From Brevibacillus sp. SYP-B805 (GTDB lineage: Bacteria; Bacillota; Bacilli; Brevibacillales; Brevibacillaceae), in contig NZ_JAALGD010000010.1 in NCBI RefSeq assembly GCF_011059135.1, positions 114,841 to 178,840 on the forward strand: 64,000 nucleotides of DNA. The letters run 5' to 3'. The notes beneath the pieces were generated by a model. That model did not search any database and was not told the origin of the DNA. It saw nothing but the letters and a program-made list of their open reading frames with translations. Both the position numbers and the translations under genes were made by a program. This document shows positions 8,110 through 17,120 of this stretch, piece after piece. Position 1 is the first letter of the stretch, and every line of letters begins with the position of its first letter.

Positions 8110-9303
8110 ATGCAGAAAGTGGATTTGATCGCAACGGCAACATTCGGGCTGGAGTCCGTGGTGGCGGAAGAGGTCCGGAATCTGGGATATACGGATGTGA
8201 CTGTGGAGAACGGCAAGGTGATGTTTCGCGCCGATCTCGCCGCCATCCCGCGGGCCAACCTGTGGCTGCGGACGGCGGACCGGGTGCGGCTGAAAATCGG
8301 GGAGTTCAAGGCCACGACATTTGACGAGCTGTTTGAGCAGACGAAGGCGCTGCCCTGGGCGGAATGGATTCCCGAAAACGGCCAGTTTCCGGTGGAGGGA
8401 AAATCGGTGAAATCGACCCTGTTCAGCGTCTCCGACTGCCAGGCGATTGTCAAAAAGGCCGTGGTTGAAAGCTTAAAGAAGACGTATAAACGGGATTGGT
8501 TCGAAGAGACGGGGCCGCTCTACAAGATTGAGGTGGCCCTGCTGAAAGATATCGCCACGCTGACGATCGATACCAGCGGTCCGGGTCTGCACAAGCGGGG
8601 CTACCGGGAGCTGATCGGCGCCGCGCCGCTGAAAGAGACGATGGCGGCGGCCCTGATTCTCCTGTCCCGCTGGAAACCGGACCGCGTGCTTATCGATCCG
8701 TTCTGCGGGTCGGGCACGATTCCCATTGAGGCCGCTTTGATCGGACAAAACATCGCGCCGGGCATGAACCGCGCATTCGTCTCCGAAAGCTGGCCGGTCA
8801 TTCCGAAAACATTGTGGCGGGAAGCGCGGGCGGAAACCCACGATCTGGCCCAGTACGACCGGAAGCTGGAGATCATCGGCACCGATCATGACGAGGAGAT
8901 TCTCAGGGTGGCCCGCCGCAATGCCCGTGAAGCGGGCGTGGAGGAGCAGATCCATTTCCAGCGCATGGAGATGAAGGAGCTGCGCACGAAAAGAAAGTAC
9001 GGCTATCTCATCTGCAACCCGCCCTACGGGGAACGGTTGAGCGAACGGCGAGACGTGGAGCGCCTGTACAAGGAGATGGGACGGGTCTTCTCCGCGCTGG
9101 ATACGTGGTCATTTTACGTGCTTACCTCGCATGAAGGGTTTGAAAAACACTTCGGGCGCATCGCCAGCAAAAAAAGAAAGCTGTATAACGGCAATATCAA
9201 AGTAGACTACTATCAATTCTTCGGGCCGAAGCCTCCGCGGCCGAAACCGGAGGAAAGCGCCAGAGACAGAGAGATCGCGAGAGTTGAGGAGGAAACATGC
9301 TGA
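8110..9303 (+). CDS. ypsC: THUMP-domain RNA methyltransferase (YpsC/RlmL class)
   Basis: Protein of 397 residues of the YpsC/RlmL class, which makes N2-methylguanine in RNA, probably rRNA. An N-terminal ferredoxin-like and THUMP region (residues ~5-160) is followed by a Rossmann methyltransferase domain with FCGSGTIPIEAAL (SAM binding), IIGTDHDEEILRVARRNA and the catalytic ICNPPYGERL. The start at 8110 follows GGGAG at about ten bases; GTG at 8062 has its AGGAG almost touching it and was rejected. Its stop overlaps by seven bases the start of the following SLH protein gene, so the two are translationally coupled although unrelated in function. Confidence 0.9.
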   Translation: MQKVDLIATATFGLESVVAEEVRNLGYTDVTVENGKVMFRADLAAIPRANLWLRTADRVRLKIGEFKATTFDELFEQTKALPWAEWIPENGQFPVEGKSVKSTLFSVSDCQAIVKKAVVESLKKTYKRDWFEETGPLYKIEVALLKDIATLTIDTSGPGLHKRGYRELIGAAPLKETMAAALILLSRWKPDRVLIDPFCGSGTIPIEAALIGQNIAPGMNRAFVSESWPVIPKTLWREARAETHDLAQYDRKLEIIGTDHDEEILRVARRNAREAGVEEQIHFQRMEMKELRTKRKYGYLICNPPYGERLSERRDVERLYKEMGRVFSALDTWSFYVLTSHEGFEKHFGRIASKKRKLYNGNIKVDYYQFFGPKPPRPKPEESARDREIARVEEETC

Positions 9304-11885
9304 GAAGAAGAAACACCATTCCGCGCCAATTGGCGGTGATCGGGTTGGCGGCAGCGCTGTTGACAACATCTGTCGGGCCGGCAGCCGGGGCAGCTGCGCC
9401 GGCGTCCGTCAACACGGCCGCAGCATCCTCTTTGGCAGCGGAGATAGAGGGAGAGTCGTCACCGATATCTTTCGCGGATACGAAGGGCCATTTTGCCCAA
9501 CAGGCCGTGGAAAGCCTGGCCAAGCTGCAGCTGATCCAGGGGGATGGCAGCGGCCTGTACCATCCCAACCAGCCGATTTCGCGGCAGGACTTCGCCATTC
9601 TGTTTGCCAAGACGGCGGGGCTGCTGCCGATACAGCCGAAAGAGGCGCGTTTCGCCGATATCGCGGCGGACGGGCCGTACGCGCCGTATGTCGAGTCCCT
9701 CGCCGCTGCCGGACTGATGCGGGGACGAACCGACAGCCTGTTTGGGGCAGCCGCCCCCATCAAAAGACAGGAGTTGGCGGTGCTGCTTTCCCGTTTCATG
9801 ACGGCGACCGGCAGCGATCCGCAATCGCAGGAGGATCGCCCGGTTTCTTTTGCCGATGCGGCAGAGATTGCCGCCTATGCGCAGGAAGCGGTCGCCAAGG
9901 TGTCGGCCAAGCAGTGGATGCGAGGCAGCGGCGGCCGGTTTCAACCGAATGGGCAGGTGACGCGCGGCGAAGCGGCGGTGATCATGGACCGGCTGCTTGC
10001 CGAGCGGGTGAAACAGGCGGAGAATGCGGCGTTTCGCGTCAATGCGGACAAGCTGACCCTGCTTGCGGGCGAGACCCGGCGTCTGGAAGTAAGCGCACCC
10101 GATGGTTCCGCGCTGCCTTTTACTCCGGTGTTTGCCTTTGACCGGCCGGAGCTTGGCACGGTTCTGGGGGATGGCACCTTCATCGCCGGACCCAAAGCGG
10201 GAACGGGGCAGGTGACCGTCACCGTCGGCTACAGGAGGATCACGATCCCGGTGGAGATTACGGCGGATGGCGGATCGTCCGAGGAAGCAGGCGGCACGGC
10301 GGCTCCCCTGCAGGAAGAGGGCTTGACCAACTACGCGCCGGACAGTTTTTATGCCGTGCGAACGACGGGACCGGCGGACAGCTATTTCCACAGTCTGGAA
10401 AAAAATTATCCCGGACCGGTGGGCGGATTGGTGACCCCGTCGGAAACCTGGACGGGGTACGCCCGCCAGTTTGGCCGCGAGATCACCCTTGCGCTGCCGG
10501 GCACCAAAACCGTGGAACGGGTACTGCTCAGCTTCAAGCAAGACAAGAAGCAGGGGATTTATCTCCCGCCTGAGATGGAAGTGGAGGTGTCCAAAGACGG
10601 CAAGACCTGGCATTACGGCGGCAAAGCCACCCATTCGGTTCCGGCTTCCGAGGAGACGCCGGTGATCCGCACGCTGGCGGTCAGCCTGCCGTCGGTGGAC
10701 GTCCGTTATGTTCGGGTTCGTTTCCCGGTCCAGATCTTTGTCTTCGCCCGCCAGCTGCAGGTGCTGGGGAGCGAAAGCCACGGCAATGACGTGAAGCCGG
10801 TTTTCCTGGCCCCTGTTCAAGCCACAGCCGCGCTGATGGACAAGAAGGCGGAGGACCGGATGCAAAACATGCTGCTCGCCTATTCCGGCGCTTACGCCGA
10901 GCGCGGTACCTGGACGAAGGAGGATTTCCTGCCGCTGGTCGGCTACATGTCGCCGGATGGCAAGGTGCTGGATCGGATGTTTGACAGCATCCTGTTCCTG
11001 CCGTATCCGAACCTGCCGTCGACGAAAGAGGGCTGGGAGCATTATCTGGACGATCTGTTCAGCACGCAGCGGCAGCTGTATGCGCTCAATGATGCGATGA
11101 TCGAATACAACAAACGCCGCGGCACGCTCTACACCGATCCGGTGGTGGAGAAAGTGGTGCTGACCATTCCCTATCCGGATGTGAATCAAGGCAACTTCGG
11201 CAAGCTGTTGGAAAACCAGGATTCCCTCTCGTTCCAGCCCAAGGCGGTCGGGGAAGAACGCTCATACCGGTACCGCAAGCAGGCGCTGGACTGGTACTTC
11301 CAGAAGCTGCTGCAGCGCTGGCGGCAGGCGGAGTTCAAGTATTTGAAACTGGAAGGGATCTACTGGTACAAGGAGATGATCGATGACGCCGTTCCGGGAG
11401 AAAGGCAGCTGATCCGGGAGACGGCGGAGATGGTGCATAACCAGGCGCTGCGTTTCTACTGGATCCCGTACTTCGGCGCGACCGGCCTGTCGGAGTGGAA
11501 AGCGCTCGGCTTCGATTACGCCTTTATCCAGCCCAATTTCTACAATGACAAGGAGATCCCCGTGGACCGGATCGAAACCACGCTGAAGGTGGCCAACCAA
11601 TACGGCATGGGGGTCGAGGTGGAAGGCGACGAACGGATGGTCCGCGACATGCGGTACTACCAGATTTACTACAATCAGCTGATCGCCGGCCACAAGCTGG
11701 GCATCGACAAGGAGAAGGTTCACGCGTATTACTATGGCTCCAAGAGTCTCCTGGAAGCGTTCAAGAGCAAGGAACCGCAGGGGCGGGCCATCTATGACGA
11801 TACGTATCAATGGATGCGCGGCCGCTTTACCCGGACGGAGTACCTGGTGCCCAAGGTGGAGCCCGTGCCGGCACCATCGAAGTAA
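9297..11885 (+). CDS. S-layer-homology protein with DUF4855 domain
   Basis: Secreted protein of 862 residues. A signal peptide (basic start, then LAVIGLAAALLTTSVGPAAGAAA) is followed by three SLH repeats (about residues 50-245; e.g. SFADTKGHFAQQAVESLAKLQLIQG), which anchor proteins to secondary cell-wall polymers. A small Ig-like segment comes next, then a discoidin/F5-8C-like jelly-roll with NYAPDSFYAVR and the closing RYVRVRFPVQIFVFARQLQVLG (about 340-500). Finally there is a large DUF4855 domain (about 510-850) with LLAYSGAYAERGTW and FDYAFIQPNFYND, thought to be glycosidase-like. GGAGGAAAC precedes the ATG. It is probably a surface carbohydrate-binding or hydrolysing protein; substrate unknown. 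Confidence 0.88.
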   Translation: MLRRRNTIPRQLAVIGLAAALLTTSVGPAAGAAAPASVNTAAASSLAAEIEGESSPISFADTKGHFAQQAVESLAKLQLIQGDGSGLYHPNQPISRQDFAILFAKTAGLLPIQPKEARFADIAADGPYAPYVESLAAAGLMRGRTDSLFGAAAPIKRQELAVLLSRFMTATGSDPQSQEDRPVSFADAAEIAAYAQEAVAKVSAKQWMRGSGGRFQPNGQVTRGEAAVIMDRLLAERVKQAENAAFRVNADKLTLLAGETRRLEVSAPDGSALPFTPVFAFDRPELGTVLGDGTFIAGPKAGTGQVTVTVGYRRITIPVEITADGGSSEEAGGTAAPLQEEGLTNYAPDSFYAVRTTGPADSYFHSLEKNYPGPVGGLVTPSETWTGYARQFGREITLALPGTKTVERVLLSFKQDKKQGIYLPPEMEVEVSKDGKTWHYGGKATHSVPASEETPVIRTLAVSLPSVDVRYVRVRFPVQIFVFARQLQVLGSESHGNDVKPVFLAPVQATAALMDKKAEDRMQNMLLAYSGAYAERGTWTKEDFLPLVGYMSPDGKVLDRMFDSILFLPYPNLPSTKEGWEHYLDDLFSTQRQLYALNDAMIEYNKRRGTLYTDPVVEKVVLTIPYPDVNQGNFGKLLENQDSLSFQPKAVGEERSYRYRKQALDWYFQKLLQRWRQAEFKYLKLEGIYWYKEMIDDAVPGERQLIRETAEMVHNQALRFYWIPYFGATGLSEWKALGFDYAFIQPNFYNDKEIPVDRIETTLKVANQYGMGVEVEGDERMVRDMRYYQIYYNQLIAGHKLGIDKEKVHAYYYGSKSLLEAFKSKEPQGRAIYDDTYQWMRGRFTRTEYLVPKVEPVPAPSK

Positions 11886-11889
11886 GGGA

Positions 11890-11938
11890 AAAAAGAGAAG
11901 CCTGTTTTCCTCACACAAGAGGGAAAACAGGCTTTTTC
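11890..11938. terminator. Bidirectional terminator
   Basis: A 12-bp stem (11899-11910 with 11922-11933) is flanked by A-rich sequence on the left and T5 on the right, serving both the SLH gene and the convergent MFS gene. Confidence 0.85.
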
Positions 11939-11950
11939 GCATGGCAAGCC

Positions 11951-13246
11951 CTATACCATCTCCGTCTTTTCCTTAACGGCATGGGACAAGGAGCTGTGCG
12001 CCTGGACCGGACGGCTGTCCGGCAAGATTTGAAACAATTTCACGTACAGAAGGGCGCTGAGCAGCGAACAGAGAAGAATGATCCCGAATACCCCGATTGG
12101 CGGCATCCACGCGGAAAGCCAAATGGTTAACGGCGCCAGAAAGCGTCCGATCGAGAACTGCAGGCTGGAAGCCCCCATATATTGTCCCCGCGCGTCCTCC
12201 GGTGCGTATTTGCTGACGAAGCTCTGTACCACCGGGGTGCGGATCAGCTCTCCGAGCGTCAGGATCACCGCGCAGCCGAACAACAGCCACACCTGGGTGG
12301 TCAGCCCGATGAAAAACATGCCCAAGCCATAGACGACAGACGAGAAAATCAGCGCATTCCGGTCGCTCCAATGCTCAAACCATCGGGTGACGGGCAGGGT
12401 GAACAGCACGACCAGCAGCCCGTTTAACCCCACCATCCAGCCGAACACTTCCGTACTGTTGAGAGAGAACGACCAGCCGTTCCACGCGAGGAGTGTCTGT
12501 GCGGGGACGAACTCTTTCACGTACACCGCCAGATACAGATCAAGCTGCATAAAGGTGATGGCGACCAGAATGCCGGCCGCGATATAAAGGGCAAACGCCT
12601 TGTCCTGCAGGATCACCGCATAGCTCTGCCATTGTTCCTTGAGGAGAGAGGACCCGGCCGCCGATGGGTCGCGTTTCTTCGCCGTCTCCGGGAGCGTCTC
12701 CCTGATCAGGAAGAAGATCGCGAGGGCATAGGCAAGCGTCACGACCGTACAGGTCAACAGCAGCGCGCTCCGGTAATGCAAAAAGAAAATCGATCCCAGC
12801 ACCGGGCCCAACACGACGCCGATATTCATCGCCGTGTAAAAGGTCGCAAACACCACGCGCCTCTCCTCTTCCGGCGTCAGATCAGCCACCATCGCCGAAC
12901 TGGCCGGCCAGTAGATGGACCCGCCCAGCCCGATCCCGATATACGCCAGATAATCCACCCAGTGGTTGGCAGACAGGGCAAACAGCGCAAACATCGCCGC
13001 CTGCATGAACGAGCCAAGCAGCATGGCGGGGCGGCGGCCAAAGCGGTCGGACAGATAACCGCCCAATAGGTTGCCGAAAATCCCCACGAGCGGCGGCACG
13101 GTCAACAGGATGCCGGCCACATTTTTCCCGAAGGCGTCGCTGAAGTAAAGCGCCATAAAGGGAAAGAACATCCAGAACAGCGTATGGAAGAGCGTCTCGC
13201 CGAGCAGCCTGATTTTTAAGTTCAGATCCCATGAAAGCCAATGCAT
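11951..13246 (-). CDS. Major facilitator superfamily transporter
   Basis: Protein of 431 residues with 12 predicted membrane segments. It has the MFS loop 2-3 signature GGYLSDRFGRRPAMLLGSF and the mid-protein SLLKEQWQSYAVILQDKAF loop, placing it with drug/metabolite exporters of the MdtH/YttB kind. I start it at ATG 13246 (MHWLSWDLNLKIRLLGETLF), with GAGG ten bases upstream. An open frame runs 69 codons further upstream but over structured, non-coding-looking sequence. Substrate unknown. The gene is preceded by a ~400-base leader described separately, which suggests post-transcriptional control. Confidence 0.88.
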   Translation of the reverse strand: MHWLSWDLNLKIRLLGETLFHTLFWMFFPFMALYFSDAFGKNVAGILLTVPPLVGIFGNLLGGYLSDRFGRRPAMLLGSFMQAAMFALFALSANHWVDYLAYIGIGLGGSIYWPASSAMVADLTPEEERRVVFATFYTAMNIGVVLGPVLGSIFFLHYRSALLLTCTVVTLAYALAIFFLIRETLPETAKKRDPSAAGSSLLKEQWQSYAVILQDKAFALYIAAGILVAITFMQLDLYLAVYVKEFVPAQTLLAWNGWSFSLNSTEVFGWMVGLNGLLVVLFTLPVTRWFEHWSDRNALIFSSVVYGLGMFFIGLTTQVWLLFGCAVILTLGELIRTPVVQSFVSKYAPEDARGQYMGASSLQFSIGRFLAPLTIWLSAWMPPIGVFGIILLCSLLSALLYVKLFQILPDSRPVQAHSSLSHAVKEKTEMV

Positions 13247-13662
13247 AGCAGGTTTTCCTCCTAACCGAAAATCGAAGATGGCTGCAGGATAAACACGGTT
13301 CCGCATCAGGCACCTGGGAAAGCAACAGGCGCATGCGGGCAGAAAAGGCCAATCTCCGTCCGCATGCGCCATCGGCTGGGGCAAAAAGAAGACGAACGTT
13401 CCTCCGGCGCACAAGTGGTGCAGCAGACAGAACAAATCGCCTTCCGATCGCACAACATATGAAAAACGGAAGCGGAACAGGCGTCATCCTGCAGCTTCTG
13501 CAAGCAGATGAAGTTGTAGGGGGATGATGCCCCCTACGAGGCATCATCTACTGTTCAGAAACGACAGAATGCACCATGTATCAACACTCCCGTTTGTTTG
13601 GTAATGGTAATTGCTTACAACCTAGCATACGCCAGGAACGATCCAAAATGCAAGAATTTTTT
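13247..13662 (-). promoter_or_regulatory. Long structured leader of the MFS gene
   Basis: No convincing gene lies in this 416-base gap. Reading leftward there is a possible promoter (TTGCAT, 18-base spacer, TATGCT; 13653 to 13624), then two overlapping hairpins at 13516-13548 that exclude each other, then an 11-bp perfect inverted repeat (13328-13338 with 13360-13370), then the MFS start. It is either a long 5' leader with RNA-based control or non-functional sequence; I do not recognise a known riboswitch. Confidence 0.4.
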
Positions 13663-14727
13663 TTATTGCTCCAACTGTCCTTCCACGACGATCTGTCCCG
13701 GATGCTCTGCCACCACGTCGGCGATGATCCGGGCCCAGGTGACGCCGTGCTGGTGCAGGGATTCGAGCAGCTGTCCGGCCTCGTCGGCAGGCAGGCTGAT
13801 GAGCAGCCCTCCCGAGGTGACCGCATCGCACAGGATCAGGCGGTCGGTCTCGTCCATCCCGTCGGGGAAGCGAACGCGATCCTGCACCCAGCGGAAATTG
13901 GACTTGCTGCCGCCGGGAACGATCCCCTGCTCGGCAAGGCTCCGGGTGCCGGAGAGGACGGGCACCTGGGACGCGTGCACGCGAATGCCGACCCGGCTAC
14001 CTTCCGCCATTTCAAGCGTATGCCCCATCAGGCCGAATCCGGTCACGTCCGTGCAGGCATGCACGTTGAACGGCTCCAGGCAGGCGGCGGCCTGTTTGTT
14101 CAGGGTCGCCATGATCCGCATGACGGTTTCGGTCTGCTCCGGGGAGAGGGCGTCCCGCTTGATCGCGGTGGTCTGAATCCCGACACCGATCGGCTTCGTC
14201 AAAATCAGCACATCGCCCGGCTTGGCACCGGCATTCGTCAGCACACGGGAGGGATGTACCGTTCCAGTGACGGAGAGGCCGAACTTCGGTTCCGGATCGT
14301 CAATGGAGTGGCCGCCTACCAGCACCGCTCCTGCCTCCGCCACCTTATCCGCGGCACCGCGCAGAATCTCCGTCAGGATGGCAGGGTCAAGCTTGCTGAT
14401 GGGAAAGCCGACGATGTTGAGCGCGGTGAGCGGCTTGCCGCCCATGGCAAAAACATCGCTCAGCGCATTGGCCGCCGCGATCTGGCCGAACCAGTAGGGA
14501 TCGTCCACGATCGGCGTGAAGAAATCGACCGTCTGTACCAGGGCGATCTCGTCCGTCAGCTGGTAGACGCCGGCGTCATCCGACGTTTCGACGCCCACCA
14601 GCAGGCGCGGATCATGATGCTGGGCGGGGGGCAGGTTTTTGAGAACAGAAGAAAGCGCGTCCGGACTGATCTTGCATCCGCAGCCGCCTTTTGTCGTCAG
14701 GGAAGTAAGTTTTACAGAAGCTAGCAT
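13663..14727 (-). CDS. selD: Selenide, water dikinase (selenophosphate synthase)
   Basis: Protein of 354 residues that makes selenophosphate from selenide and ATP. The N-terminal glycine-rich loop reads TTKGGCGCKISP, with cysteine (codon TGC) at the position that is selenocysteine in some homologues. Other family segments are DDAGVYQLTDEIALVQTVDFFTP, FGQIAAANALSDVFAMGG, and TDVTGFGLMGHTLEMAEGS. AAGGAGG lies eight bases before the ATG. It is divergent from mnmH, the enzyme that uses selenophosphate to make 2-selenouridine in tRNA. No selA, selB or tRNA-Sec is present in this window. Confidence 0.95.
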   Translation of the reverse strand: MLASVKLTSLTTKGGCGCKISPDALSSVLKNLPPAQHHDPRLLVGVETSDDAGVYQLTDEIALVQTVDFFTPIVDDPYWFGQIAAANALSDVFAMGGKPLTALNIVGFPISKLDPAILTEILRGAADKVAEAGAVLVGGHSIDDPEPKFGLSVTGTVHPSRVLTNAGAKPGDVLILTKPIGVGIQTTAIKRDALSPEQTETVMRIMATLNKQAAACLEPFNVHACTDVTGFGLMGHTLEMAEGSRVGIRVHASQVPVLSGTRSLAEQGIVPGGSKSNFRWVQDRVRFPDGMDETDRLILCDAVTSGGLLISLPADEAGQLLESLHQHGVTWARIIADVVAEHPGQIVVEGQLEQ

Positions 14728-14754
14728 GGTATGGCCTCCTTCCGAAAACGGAAA

Positions 14755-14784
14755 TCATGATAAGATGTAAGAAAAGCCTATAAT
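14755..14784 (+). promoter_or_regulatory. Promoter of mnmH
   Basis: A perfect TATAAT at 14779-14784 lies 32 bases before the GTG start of mnmH; the -35 region (about 14755) is poor. The same 88-base gap must also hold the divergent selD promoter. Confidence 0.55.
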
Positions 14785-14815
14785 ACTAGCATAGCAGATT
14801 GCAGGTGATTTACCA

Positions 14816-15880
14816 GTGCAGGACATCAGTGTGGAAGAGATGCTGCATCAAGGATACGGGAATTTGATCGACGTACGCTCGCCAGGCGAATTCGCCCGCG
14901 ATACCATACCGGGTGCCGTCAACATTCCGCTCTTTAGCGATGCAGAGCGGGCACAGGTCGGCATCATGTACAAACAGCAGGGACAGCAGGCGGCGCAATG
15001 GCTGGGGATGCAGATCGTCTCCCCGAAGATAGAGTCGCTGATGAAGGCGATCCGGCAGCGGGCCGAGGAAACGGGCGAAGAACCGACGATCTTCTGCTGG
15101 CGCGGCGGCATGCGCAGCCGGGCGATGGCGACATTTGCCACATTTTCCGGCATCCCCGTCCGCAGGCTGATCGGCGGCTACCGGGCGTATCGGCAGCACG
15201 TGGTCAAAACGATCGTACCCTACGAACTGAAGGTTCCCCTCGTCCTTCTCCACGGCATGACCGGCGTCGGCAAGACCGAGCTCTTGCGCCGCCTGGAAGC
15301 CAGGGGGCTGCCGGTGCTGGATCTGGAGCGGATGGCGGGCCACCGGGGATCCGTCTTCGGACATATCGGCAAAGGCCGGCCGGCCAATCAAAAGATGTTT
15401 GATGCCCGATTGTTTGAAACCTTGCGCCGTTTCCGGACGGCTCCCTTTTTCCTGATGGAGGCGGAGAGCAAGCGGATCGGGAATGCCGTGCTGCCCGCCT
15501 TTTTGATGGACGCGAAGGAGCGGGCGCTGCATGTGGATGTCACCGCCCCGCTGGACGTCCGGGTGGAACGGCTCTATCAGGAGTACGTGCTGCCGTTTGC
15601 GTGGCGGCCGGACTATCAGGACAGCGTGATGGCAGCCTATGCCGGCATCGCCAGACGCATACCGACCGCGCAGTCCCATCTGCTGCGGGAAGCGATTCAG
15701 AGCGGCGACTACCGGACGGCGATCGCCACCCTGCTCGTCTATTATTATGATCCGCGGTACCAAAACAAACGGAATGCCTACGTGGGCAGCTTTACGGAAG
15801 TGGATGCCACGGACCTGAACCAGGCGGAAGAGCGGATCGTCAGGTATCTGGAAGAAACGCTCGGTTGGGGAACACTGTAA
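14816..15880 (+). CDS. mnmH: tRNA 2-selenouridine synthase
   Basis: Protein of 354 residues (also called SelU/YbbB) that replaces sulfur by selenium at the wobble uridine of tRNAs for Lys, Glu and Gln. The N-terminal rhodanese domain carries the active cysteine in IFCWRGGMRSRAMA, and the C-terminal half has a P-loop, LLHGMTGVGKTELL. The conserved RLIGGYRAYR lies between. The start is GTG at 14816 behind AGGTGATT. It is divergent from selD, which supplies its selenophosphate; together they form a complete selenouridine pathway. Confidence 0.95.
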   Translation: MQDISVEEMLHQGYGNLIDVRSPGEFARDTIPGAVNIPLFSDAERAQVGIMYKQQGQQAAQWLGMQIVSPKIESLMKAIRQRAEETGEEPTIFCWRGGMRSRAMATFATFSGIPVRRLIGGYRAYRQHVVKTIVPYELKVPLVLLHGMTGVGKTELLRRLEARGLPVLDLERMAGHRGSVFGHIGKGRPANQKMFDARLFETLRRFRTAPFFLMEAESKRIGNAVLPAFLMDAKERALHVDVTAPLDVRVERLYQEYVLPFAWRPDYQDSVMAAYAGIARRIPTAQSHLLREAIQSGDYRTAIATLLVYYYDPRYQNKRNAYVGSFTEVDATDLNQAEERIVRYLEETLGWGTL

Positions 15881-15968
15881 AAAATTTTTTATCAAATCAT
15901 CTATTCCCGATCGGCTTTGTGTTAAAATATGGGAGTTGGAAAAAGAATTTTTTTGGGGGAGTTTTGCC

Positions 15969-17081
15969 ATGTTGGATCCACGTATTGAGAAATTGGCGAG
16001 TACTTTGCTGAATCACTCGGTGCGTCTGCAGGAAAAAGAGAACCTGATGATCGAGGTGCGGGGCGAGGGGCGCGACCTGGCCAGAGAGCTGGTGAGACAA
16101 GCATACGAACGGGGCGCTTATCCCTATGTACGGTTTGTCGATCCTCAAATCCATCGCCAGCTGCTGCTGGGCACTTCCGAAGAGAGGGTCGCCAATCTCG
16201 TGAAGTGGGAAGAAGGCATGTGGAAGGAGATGCATGCGTATATCGCCATCAACGGTTTTACCAACGACAGCGAAACGTCGGACGTGCCGGTGGAGAAGCG
16301 GCGGATTCATCAGCTTGGCAGCAAACCGCTCAATGATTATATCATCTCCCATGTCAATTGGCTCCTCGTAAACTATCCGACCCCGGCCATGGCGCAGAAT
16401 GCCAACATGTCAACGGAGGCCTTTGAAAACTTCTACTTTGACGTATGTACCCTCGATTATGCAAAAATGTACAAGGCGTTCCTGCCGCTGAAGGAACTGA
16501 TGGACCGGACGGATCAGGTACGGCTGGTGGGACCTGGCACCGACCTGACTTTCTCGATTAAAGACATCCCCACCATCATCTGCGCGGGCCAAAGAAACAT
16601 CCCGGACGGCGAGATCTATACGGCGCCGGTTCGCGATTCCGTGAACGGCACGATTACCTATAACACGCCTTCGCTCTACATGGGAACCAAATTTGAAAAT
16701 GTGCGCCTCGTCTTCCGGGATGGCAAGATCGTGGAAGCGACCGCCAACGATACGAAGCGGCTCAACGAAATCCTCGACAGCGACGAAGGAGCCCGCTATA
16801 TCGGCGAATTCGCAATCGGGGTAAACCCGTACATCCTGCAGCCGATGTTTGATACCTTGTTCGATGAGAAAATCACCGGCAGTTTCCACTTCACCCCGGG
16901 ACAAGCCTATGAGATCGCTGACAACGGCAACCGCAGCTCGGTGCACTGGGACATGGTGAACATCCAGCGTCCGGAGTACGGCGGCGGCGAGATCTGGTTC
17001 GACGGCGTCCTGATCCGCAAAGACGGCCGGTTCGTGCCGGATGAACTGCAGGGATTGAATCCGGAAAATTTGAAGGGATAA
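15969..17081 (+). CDS. M29-family aminopeptidase
   Basis: Protein of 370 residues, similar in length and motifs to the thermophilic M29 aminopeptidases (AmpS, aminopeptidase T, PepS), cytoplasmic metal-dependent enzymes that release N-terminal residues from peptides. Typical segments are NLMIEVRGEGRDLARELVRQAYERGA, the central GPGTDLTFSI, NIPDGEIYTAPV (metal-binding Glu), GAR.IGEFAIGVNP, and HWDMVNIQRPEYGGGEIWFDGVLIRKDG at the end. The ATG at 15969 follows GGGGGAG by eight bases. It stands between mnmH and an RluA-type gene, without an obvious functional link. Confidence 0.9.
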   Translation: MLDPRIEKLASTLLNHSVRLQEKENLMIEVRGEGRDLARELVRQAYERGAYPYVRFVDPQIHRQLLLGTSEERVANLVKWEEGMWKEMHAYIAINGFTNDSETSDVPVEKRRIHQLGSKPLNDYIISHVNWLLVNYPTPAMAQNANMSTEAFENFYFDVCTLDYAKMYKAFLPLKELMDRTDQVRLVGPGTDLTFSIKDIPTIICAGQRNIPDGEIYTAPVRDSVNGTITYNTPSLYMGTKFENVRLVFRDGKIVEATANDTKRLNEILDSDEGARYIGEFAIGVNPYILQPMFDTLFDEKITGSFHFTPGQAYEIADNGNRSSVHWDMVNIQRPEYGGGEIWFDGVLIRKDGRFVPDELQGLNPENLKG

Positions 17082-17120
17082 CTGAAAAGATAAGCGGATG
17101 AACAGAAAGGGGGATCAGCG

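Noticed and set aside
13306..13503. 65-codon cysteine-rich minus-strand frame in the MFS leader
   Set aside because: Starts with TTG without a ribosome site, and composition follows the inverted repeats rather than coding periodicity.
13590..13625. Zur/Fur-like box (GGTAATGGTAATTGC) near the MFS promoter
   Set aside because: It is not palindromic as a Zur or Fur box should be; too weak to call.
14670..14690. Possible selenocysteine codon in selD
   Set aside because: The codons in the GGCGCK loop read TGC, not TGA.
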